Assembly: GCA_013368315.1 (NCBI GenBank)
Contig: JAACJM010000126.1
Span: 124,001 to 188,000 of the forward strand
Direction of reading: 5' to 3'
From: Tetrapyrgos nigripes
Lineage: Eukaryota; Basidiomycota; Agaricomycetes; Agaricales; Campanellaceae
Length of the DNA stretch: 64,000 bases
This document shows, in pieces, positions 56,801-64,000 of the stretch; positions within the stretch are counted from its first letter, which is position 1; every line of letters begins with the position of its first letter. Under the pieces are notes generated by a model that saw nothing but the letters and a program-made list of their open reading frames with translations, searched no databases and was not told where the DNA came from. The translations under genes and the position numbers were made by a program.

Positions 56801-57844
56801 ATCAACTCTGATGCCAGAATCTTCGTATATAATCAAAATGGTTACATTGTTATTGCCGTTGTCTATGTTGATGATGCTCTATTCTGTGGAGCAGACAAAC
56901 AGCTAGTGCTCAAACTAAAGGCGAAATTTATGAAGAAATGGGAATGCAGGGATCTTGGCGATGCTAAAGAATTTCTTAGGATGAACATCATCAGGAAAGG
57001 CAACAAGATTTATCTTGATCAATGTGCCTACCTTGAGAAGGTACTAGAACAATGTGGTATGCAAAACGCGAAAGCTTCTGCTACTCCATTACCTGCAGGA
57101 TATTATCCTATAAAAAACAAACCCCCAGTCGACCCAGTCCTTTGACAGAAATACCAAACTGTCATCAGGTCTCTTCTTTATATAATGTTAGGAACTTGTC
57201 CTGACATAGCCTTTGCTGTTACTGAAATGGCACAGCACGCTGCGAATCCTTCAGATGATCATCTAACCAAAGCTCTTTGGATCTGCTGCTACCTTTTAGG
57301 CACTCGACACTACGCATTAGTGTATGACGGATCCAAGAAAAAGATCACTGAATCAGATCCATTAGGAACTGGTCTCGCTGCATACACAGACTCTGATTGG
57401 GCATCAGATCCAAATGATCATCGATCACATACTGGCTTCTTCCTAACACTAGCCTGAGGTACTTTCTACTGGGCCTCTAGAGCTCAAACCACAACTGCGT
57501 TAAGCTCTACCGAAGCTGAGTATATGGCACTTAGTGACTGTAGTCGCCAAGTCATCTGGATAAAAGCTCTCTTAAAAGAACTTAACATCAAGATGAAAGC
57601 TATCGATATCTATGGAGACAATCAAGGATCTATATTCATTGTATCCAATCCTGTTACAGAACGACGTTCAAAGCACATTGCTGTTAAGTATCACTTTATC
57701 TGTGAACATGTAGCAAATGAAAACGTCATAATAAAGTTCATAGAAGGAAGCGATAATCCTGCTGATATGTTTACAAAGAACTTGGGCAAACTAAAACTCG
57801 AAAAGTTCAGATCACAACTAGGACTTCAATTTTATACTAGTTGA
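53714..57844 (+). pseudogene. Copia pol (protease, integrase, RT, RNase H), broken
   Basis: Frame opens after a TAG at 53,711 and overlaps gag in +1. Protease: NAWLLDSGASAHYTF (about 54,270). Integrase: HQRAGHPS and CHGC zinc motif (about 54,717-54,830), with catalytic HSDLKEF, MSDAGGEYI and QNGRAECLMRT. RT from 56,462 with ARLIAKGFSQIEGLDFDQVF and YVDDALF (about 56,868). RNase H: AYTDSDWASDPNDHRSHTGF, SSTEAEYMALS and SKHIAVKYHFI. Breaks: TGA at 55,325, a frame change near 55,800, an RT N-terminal deletion with frame change at about 56,455, TGA at 57,143 and TGA at 57,455. It ends at TAG 57,842. Confidence 0.9.
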
Positions 57845-57957
57845 GCCTTGATATAACATATCATAGAACCTTGGTACAATGTATGTTAAATAACGAAGAT
57901 AAACCTCGGCTGCTTATAGCGCCTTTATGCTTACACGCACTAACGGTGCAGCTTAGC

Positions 57958-57966
57958 AAGGGGGAG
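57958..57966 (+). other. Polypurine tract
   Basis: AAGGGGGAG immediately before the right LTR; primes plus-strand synthesis in LTR elements. Confidence 0.85.
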
Positions 57967-58250
57967 TGTTGAATTGGTGAATTAGTAAGCAGCCATCAAC
58001 ATTAGATTAGATATAGATTAGATAGTAATCTAGTTAGTTACGCTTACTGTACATTAGAAGTTCTTAGATAAGTAGTCACATGTACTATCTAGAACAGTAT
58101 ATAAGGGCTCATAGATTGCCCTACAAGAACAAGGATTTCCCTTACTGCTCATCGCTCTTAACCTCTAATAAACCACTCTAACAAGCACTTAAACATCCCC
58201 AGGTAGGTATGCAGTTGCCGCTACATATATAGAACATAGCCTGCTCAACA
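57967..58250 (+). repeat. Right LTR of copia element
   Basis: 284 bases, TGTTGAATTGG to GCTCAACA. Five differences from the left LTR were seen by eye: positions equivalent to GGCGAA/GGTGAA, CCGCTC/CCACTC, GTAAGT/GTAGGT, CCACTA/CCGCTA and ACGTAT/ACATAT. Confidence 0.95.
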
Positions 58251-58255
58251 AGTAC

Positions 58256-60290
58256 ACCGTTGACCCTGGAAGAAGAGTTCGAGGTATTTAGATGATGGGG
58301 ACAACGCAATGTGTCGTAAAATAGTCAACAAGATGGCATGCGTGAACAGGTGTTGAGACGCGAAGGTAGCATTGTCCCTTTAGAATGTCATCTACTAGTA
58401 CTACCCCTCGATCTTGACATATCGTTTCCTGTGGAATTATCGGGGGTACGAGGCGGAAGGTGGTTTGGGCATGAGGACGTACTAAGGGCTGGGATTGGGA
58501 ATAAGTATCACTGGATAGAGGATGAAGCAGGCTGCAGCCTGAGATGGAGACGGAGACGGAGAGTCTGCTGAACCCTTGATGACCTTCATTTTTCCTGGGA
58601 TTGTGCATGGTGGAGTTGGGATGTTTCCTACCAAATAGATTTCTGTTGGTATGTTTGTCAATATGTTCAGTGAAAAAAGATGTTGATACAGATGTAAAGG
58701 AGGGCAACGGGAAAACGGGGTGAGGATATAAAGGAAGGAGAGTGAAATTGAAAAAATAAGGAAAAAGTGATCTAGACATACCAAATATACCATCCTTTCC
58801 CCTCAACATGCCTTTGAGAACCTCAACTGTGAGTTTGCACCGTCCTTACCTTCGTTCATGTTTGTCTGACCCAAAGAACCCTCCATCTGCATCAGTATTT
58901 TCTCCAGGCATATGGAGCGCATGGGTGCGTATGGGGCCATACAGCCATGCGGCCGCCATCCATGTATGGGAATTGGGGGGCATGCATAAGTCCCATACAC
59001 ATGTATGGCGTCGGCTAATCTGCCCCATACACCCCATGCACCTCAAATTGCCTGCTTTTTGCGTCGTCCATACACCTCCATACATGCCATACACCTCACA
59101 GATGTCAACAAATTAGGTATGAAAAACAATATCCATATTATCAGATTCTATCTAGTATCTAGTACAGCATGTAGGAGAATATAATTAATATGCTACATAT
59201 GAGAAAAGAGGAAGATGAGGACGAGCACTAATCCCAATGAAAGGATTGTAAGGATGATATAGGTATACATTGAGAAGGCAGTTTACAACAAAGAGAGGAC
59301 TTACCGAGACTGAACCACACTCAACGAAGAACGATACAGAGGATCCTGGATAACAGCAATAGAAATCAGTCAAGGATATGCATCGAAAGCGAATGTACCA
59401 TACTCACCTCATTCCACTTCCCGAAATCCAATCAACTCTTGCTCTTGAAGCTAGCCCATGACACTACAAGACCTAGCCAAAGCGAACAGTGAAACAGATG
59501 TCAGTACCCGTTCATTGCAGAGCTAGTCAGATACTTACCGGGAAAATATCTGTCACTGATGCGCTACCGCTCGGAGTCTGCAATGACAAGCTCGGTGTAA
59601 ACACTTACCTGTGATAGAGTAGCAGTGCAGGTAAACGTGGGCAGGCAGAAAAAGAGGGAGAGAATGGAGGGAACGCGAGGTAGAGACGTTAGTGGACGGT
59701 GACGTGGTGGTTGAGAGTAAGGCAGACGCAAAAACTTGAAAAAGCAAATCAACAGAAGTTCTTTCAAACTCCGCTTCAACCGTTCACGTGACCGCGACCT
59801 TGGTCCCGGAACCTCAGGCACCACTCGCTAAACTCTTCTGTATGGGAGTGTACGGAGATTTAGCAGAGTGTATGGGGCGGATCAGAAAAATTTTGTATGG
59901 GCATGTATGGCATGCATGGCTGCTATGCGCCCATGCGCCCATAAATTTGGGAAATTACTGATGTGTCGATGAAGACGTATCATCCCAGAGGCAAGTACGC
60001 TGATCAGACCCGGACAAGACGGTAGACCATTCTTCTAACTTTCATGAGATGAGATACGTATGTTCCGAGAGCTTTGGCAACGGCATTTCAGGTATTGGTT
60101 GGATTTAAGAAGCAAGGACATAGCGAAGGAGAGTGCTTGAGGAATGACAACGAGAAAGGCAGCTCTGCAGAACGTGGGCTGTACTGAGAAGACTTACATC
60201 CTGCGCTATCATAATCGTTGTCGCCTTTGTTGACATTTCCGCATTTCGCCTACTCAACGTTCCGAGAGGTCAATACGCATATTAAGCCCA
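58256..60290 (-). pseudogene. La-related protein copy 3, remaining parts
   Basis: Minus-strand remnants in gene order from right to left. Exon-1 end, intron 1 and the exon 2 start lie at about 60,290-60,060 (GAAGACTTAC; GCTTTGGCAACGGCATTTCA). The exon 2 middle is near 59,990. The exon 2 end with its donor is at 58,845-58,770 (GTTCTCAAAGGCATG ... TTTGGTATGTC). The exon 4 start is at about 58,372-58,290 (GCTACCTTCGCGTCTCAAC-like, TATTTTACGAC). Exon 3 is missing. Exon 2 is split by the element at 58,890-59,963 and exon 4 by the copia element. Confidence 0.75.
58890..59963. mobile_element. 1.07-kb inverted-repeat element with CATAC/ATGG-rich ends
   Basis: Left end CATCAGTATTTTCTCC then GCGCATGGGTGCGTATGG; the complement of the right end reads CATCAGTAATTTCCC then GCGCATGGGCGCATAG. 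Both ends continue into dense CCATACA/CATGTATGG repeats (58,908-59,105 and 59,840-59,945). No transposase was recognised in the centre. Confidence 0.7.
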
Positions 60291-60541
60291 CCTCTGGACA
60301 AATATCATGCTCCAAGGTCAAAAGGTAATTACTTGACACATACACCTCTCACCCATCATAATCGTTGTCGCCTTTGTTGACATTTCAGCATGTCTTTCAC
60401 CAGAGAAAGTCGCCTACTCAGCGTTCCTAGCGGTCAATACGCATATATTTGATATTATTCAACTCTGTGGAACAATACAAAGCCCACCTCTAGACAAATA
60501 TCATTGTTCCGAGGTGCAAAGGTAATTACTTGACACATACG
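60209..60541 (+). repeat. Imperfect tandem duplication
   Basis: Unit 1 (60,209-60,347) and unit 2 (60,357-60,541) both start TCATAATCGTTGTCGCCTTT and end GTAATTACTTGACACATAC. Unit 2 has extra internal sequence. Related fragments occur near 35,325 and 40,100. Confidence 0.8.
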
Positions 60542-60556
60542 CTGCTACCACTCAAC

Positions 60557-63085
60557 TCAACCCCCAGAGAGACCCGAGAGAGCCAAACACCTTCTAACAG
60601 CCTCCGCCCTCACTTTCGCCGGAACCTTTTCCCAATAGAGCTGTTCGGGGCGAGCGAGGGTGAGGGACATTGTAATAGACTGTCTACCCGACGAAGCCGG
60701 ACCCGGACCCATAGCGTCAACGACTTCCAAAGACGAAGACGAGTTTGAATTCACGATACAACCTACATCATCCAATCCACCTTTTTGAACGACCTGATGC
60801 GTCGTGAAATAGTCGAGAAGATGGCGCGCGTGAGAGGGCGTTGACAGGCGAAGGTAGCACTGTTCGTGATGCGAGCAAAAGAGGAGAAGAAGAGAAAGGA
60901 AGTGGTCAGTATTCGTCAGAGACACGATAAGAATAGACAGATCAAGACATAGGAGTAAGAGAAGAGAGAAAGAAAAAAAGTTGGAAGAGACGACCGGCGA
61001 ATACACCAGGCAACGACCAACTGCCAGCACGGGGAACAGCGATGACTCTATCATAGACACTGACAAAGGAAAAGAGAAGACATCGAAAAAAGAAAGAAAA
61101 AGACGAAAATTTGCCGTGAAACACGTAAAAAAAAGTAAAAGACCACCCCCACAAAGTGAAAAGAAAAAAGAAAAAACTCACCGTATCTATCCCCTTACTA
61201 AAATCCACATAATCTATCCCTCCTCCTTCCACAGCTCTTTCTTTCGTCCCTCCTCCTTTTCCTTTTCTTCCTGGTCCAGCGTCTGGATGTTTTTGAGAAT
61301 TGTTCTCGTTGAAGCCAGTAAACGCACGCCCAAACAACGCCTTCAAAGTTGTCTTATTCGTCTCTGGATGGATGTTTTTGACGTGAAGGAGGCAGGAAGG
61401 TGGGTAAGGGGCGTCTGGGATCAACGTTTCAGCGGAGGTAGCAGTAGAGGTAGGCGTTGGTTTCGCGGTTTTTGGGGGTGGCAGGGATGACGTGGGTGGG
61501 TCTCTCTCTTCCGTATCTGCGTCTGGAAGGATGCCGCGTTTCCGTTTGCGTGTTCGTTTCTTCGACCCTGACCCCGACCCAGTGTCGACGTTGCGTGTAT
61601 CGACGTCACGTCCACTAACACCGTCGGTGTTGTCCACATCCATTCCGTCCCCGATGTCATCGCCGTCACCAAACGCGTCTCCTTCTACGTACTCGGCCTG
61701 TGGGTGACGATTGGCAGTATCACTCCCATCAGCTACCAACTCGTCCAATATCCTCCTTCTCCACGCTTCATACTCCTCTTTCAAGGTTTCGTATCGTCGT
61801 TTAGGTAGAGTCCTGAACCCGTGTTTGAAGGCGTCACTCTCGGCGTTCACTGGGGATATAGAAGCAGATGAGGCGCCATGACCCTTTTTGACCGTGTCAG
61901 CATCGAGTTGGGGATGGGTAGCCGTGGTAGCTGTCGCAGTAGTATTTGCAGCAGTGGTAGTGCTGGTTTTGGAGATGGTCTTCGTCGTCGTAGTCGTGGT
62001 CGTTCCACGGTCCCGCTTCCAAGGCCACCTCTCAACCAACTTCTTAACATCCTCGAGGTCGGACAAGATGGCGAAAGCGAAGCCTTTGCACTTTTGGGCA
62101 CGACGATCACCTGGTTTGTCTTTATCGAGGTGATGAGGTGGAAAGAGGATGCTCTCGACGCGAGGACGTAACCGTTGGGAATGAGAGTTGGGTTGCCCTT
62201 GCGTAGAAGATGAGGATGAGGTAGACGAGTCCAATAAGGCCGCGACGAACTGCACTATTCCTGGGACTGTTCTATAAGGAATTGGAATATTTTCCTACAA
62301 GATAGAGCGGTCTTTGTCAGAACAATGACAGCGTAGAATAGGGAACGAGAAAAAAGTCAGAGCAGAGAGACATACCAGATACACCGTCCTTTCGTCCCAA
62401 TAACCCTTTGAAAACCCCCCCTGCAGCGACGAAGATGATGTCTGTAACTCTGTCCTAGCCCATTCCTTCCTCCGCACTTCATACATTCCCGCATCCGCCT
62501 TTGACGAAGATGAAGACGAATCCCATGCACGCCAATTTGGTGCAGACAAGACCATCCTGACATCCACAAGATGGGGAGCGCATGTCCTTAGTGCTTTGGC
62601 AATGGCGTTTTCGGGTACTGGTTGGTTTTGGGACGCGAAGAAAGAGGAGTGCTTGAGGATGTAGGTGAGAGGGATGACTGTGCAATGTGAATGGCTATTA
62701 GAATTCTATCAACACCTGAAGAATAGAGAATGCAGCAAGAAGACTTACAGCCTGTGCTGTCAGTGTCCACGTCATTATCGCCACGGCTCAGGTCACTGGA
62801 ACTCGAAGAAGACGCCCAGTCTACTTTCCGACGCAAATCCCCATCTGTCCAGAGTGCATAATCCGAGATAGAAAGCACAGTAAGAGTAGCCAAGTCTTCA
62901 TTGGAGTATGTCGATGTCGATGCCGACGTGGAGGACGTCTTTTCCCTTTCCTTTTCCTTTGACGTGTCGTTGTTGTCGCTGGCCCTAGCTTTGCCCTTGA
63001 CGTCTACTTCAGCTTTTAGAGTAATCTGGGGTACTTTCCTCCCTTTAGCTACATGGCGGGGAACGAAGGGGAGAGAGCTGGACAT
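60557..63085 (-). CDS. La-related RNA-binding protein (La motif, RRM, xRRM)
   Basis: Four exons: 63085-62749, 62677-62376, 62294-61182, 60859-60557; donors GTAAGT, GTATGT, GTGAGT, all phases consistent; 684 residues without internal stops. La-type winged helix at about 60-185: EDLATLTVLSISDYALWTDG, then FIPLTYILKHSSFF and AIAKALRTCAPHLVDVRMVL. First RRM at about 205-305: ERTVYLENIPIPYRTVPGIV then KCKGFAFAILSDLEDVKKLV. A long low-complexity linker (Thr-rich, acidic, and a basic KKRTRKRKR signal near 470) leads to the second RRM at about 525-640: CLLHVKNIHPETNKTTLKAL, then GGGIDYVDFSKGIDTCYLRL, resembling the xRRM of La/LARP7 proteins. Such proteins bind the 3' ends of polymerase III RNAs or U6/telomerase-type RNAs. 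ATG 63085 is chosen because MSSSLPFVPR matches the usual start. Three broken copies exist in this window. Confidence 0.87.
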
Positions 63086-63732
63086 TTCAGGCGACGACGT
63101 TGTGAGTCGTGAGTCGTGACAGCGAAAGCAGAGACGCGTCGGGGTCATGTGAGGCGCAGCTACCTCTTTTCCCGAGTCTTCAACCCAAACTTTACAGAGA
63201 AGTCCGGCAGAGTTGAAGCTGCTGTCTTGAACGACGTCGTGGTGTTTCCTTTGAGCCAGTGAGTTGGTCTGTTTCCTTCTCTCAGCTTCACCATTGAATG
63301 CCAAGAGATTCGCTCAAAGAGTCAATATCACGCTAAAGATGTCCGTAAGTGCGTCCAACGTACATCGCGCCTTTTACGATCACTGGCTCAGTGCGGCGCG
63401 ATCAGCAGGGACGCAATCAGTGTCAGAACGATTATCTCTAACAAGCTGCAACATGACCCTTCACAGGCTGCGCCATAGAATGTATGTGCAAAGTAAACAG
63501 ACCCGAGAGTCGAAATTTTAAACAACTGGCATGGCGGCGTCGGACAGAATCAAGACAGAACGGCAATTTCTCAAGCTTGCACCCCTATAATAAGGTCTTC
63601 GACAGACCTCCTCACTCTCCGAGTAAAACCCCGTTCCTAGGCTCCTATGAGTATCACATTCTCAGTTCAGCGCCCCTCTCTCTCCTATACAGGACTCCAC
63701 CACCTCTCTTTGGCTCGTCCTTACACATAGCC
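63086..63732. other. Divergent promoter region
   Basis: 650 bases between the La-related gene (-) and the membrane-protein gene (+). TATAATAAGG at about 63,586 is a candidate core element for the latter. No other gene was seen. Confidence 0.5.
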
Positions 63733-64000
63733 ATGGATTCCAGTCAGGTTATCACCGTTGAGCTCGCATACGTATGGGGAATTATCATCTCTACCTTCCT
63801 ATACGGTATGTTTGCGTTTCTACACTTCTCTAAGCATCTGGCTAATTGCAGCATGCTTTTAGGTGTCTATCTCGTTCTCTTCTGGATAGCGATGTACATC
63901 CTTCTTCTCCCCTTGACCGCGCCTTACGATACCACTCGAGAACCCGTGAATAAGATCCTGGTTACTGTGTCCGTGTTGATGTGTTGCACTTGTACCACAG
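63733..64000 (+). CDS. Multi-pass membrane protein, 5' part (partial)
   Basis: Exon 1 63733-63805 (MDSSQVITVELAYVWGIIIS then TFLYG), GTATGT donor, intron ending TTTTAG, exon 2 from 63863 in phase 1 (GVYLVLFWIAMYILLLPLTA, then VNKILVTVSVLMCCTCTT) running off the edge. The split at LYG|VYLVL and the first helix match the same seven-helix Agaricomycete family as the gene at 36,508 (YG|LYVPV). Function unknown. Confidence 0.75.
   Translation, partial: MDSSQVITVELAYVWGIIISTFLYGMFAFLHFSKHLANCSMLLGVYLVLFWIAMYILLLPLTAPYDTTREPVNKILVTVSVLMCCTCTT

Larger units (their letters stand above)
52158..58250 (+). mobile_element. Ty1/copia LTR retrotransposon, full length, decayed coding
   Basis: 6,093 bp bounded by 284-bp direct LTRs and a 5-bp target duplication AGTAC (52,153-52,157 and 58,251-58,255). 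Internal order is gag, protease, integrase, RT, RNase H, which defines the copia class. A primer-binding site follows the left LTR and a polypurine tract precedes the right one. The LTRs differ at only five positions by eye, all transitions, so insertion is fairly recent. Coding has three nonsense changes and frame breaks, so it is not autonomous as sequenced. It is inserted in exon 4 of a La-related pseudogene. Confidence 0.95.

Noticed and set aside
61421..61707. Open frames overlapping the La-related linker on both strands
   Set aside because: They are shadows of the low-complexity coding exon and have no independent support.

Overview
The window is nuclear DNA of a mushroom-type basidiomycete (Agaricomycetes). 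Genes carry many short introns of about 50-60 bases with GT..AG ends. Several protein families are typical of, or expanded in, that class: fungalysin, leucine-rich F-box proteins, HET-domain proteins, NACHT-WD40 proteins, multi-exon seven-helix-type membrane proteins and a small nucleotidyltransferase-like family. No species can be named from the sequence alone.

Layout. 1-9,100 is ordinary gene space: the start of a secreted metalloprotease (fungalysin, -), EMC6 (-), two convergent F-box genes (+ then -), and a seven-exon secreted protein built from repeated L-G-N-I motifs (-). 9,800-29,000 holds a duplicated gene pair. The first copy has a nucleotidyltransferase-like gene (10,138-10,985) and a mucin-like single-pass membrane protein (14,342-15,996). 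The second has an intact nucleotidyltransferase-like gene (24,047-24,897) and a decayed membrane-protein copy (27,747-28,987). Between them lie two terminal-inverted-repeat elements, an intact HET-domain gene (19,759-21,864) and a pseudogene of a La-related protein. 25,200-45,000 is repeat-rich and poor in CpG. It contains a LINE tail, a Myb/SANT-like pseudogene, a tRNA-like sequence, a broken NACHT-WD40 gene and a scattered copy of its 3' end. One intact eight-exon membrane-protein gene (36,508-38,044) sits among them.

45,000-60,500 is a nest of mobile elements. A DIRS-like tyrosine-recombinase retrotransposon (gag, RT, RNase H, recombinase; all degraded) has a 1.9-kb inverted-repeat element inserted in its gag region. 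It abuts a La-related pseudogene, which was itself split by a nearly intact-length Ty1/copia element (52,158-58,250; 284-bp LTRs, 5-bp target duplication AGTAC) and by a 1.07-kb inverted-repeat element. 60,557-63,085 (-) is the intact La-related RNA-binding protein gene, the probable source of all the broken copies. The window ends in the first two exons of another membrane-protein gene (63,733 onward, +), similar in type to the one at 36,508.

There are no operons. The functional theme that stands out is a mix of recognition-type genes (HET domain, NACHT-WD40 remnant, duplicated nucleotidyltransferase-like proteins, surface-type membrane proteins) interleaved with transposons, as in fast-evolving allorecognition or defence regions of fungi. 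That functional link is inference. Exon structures were derived by hand from splice signals and reading-frame continuity and should be checked with RNA reads.
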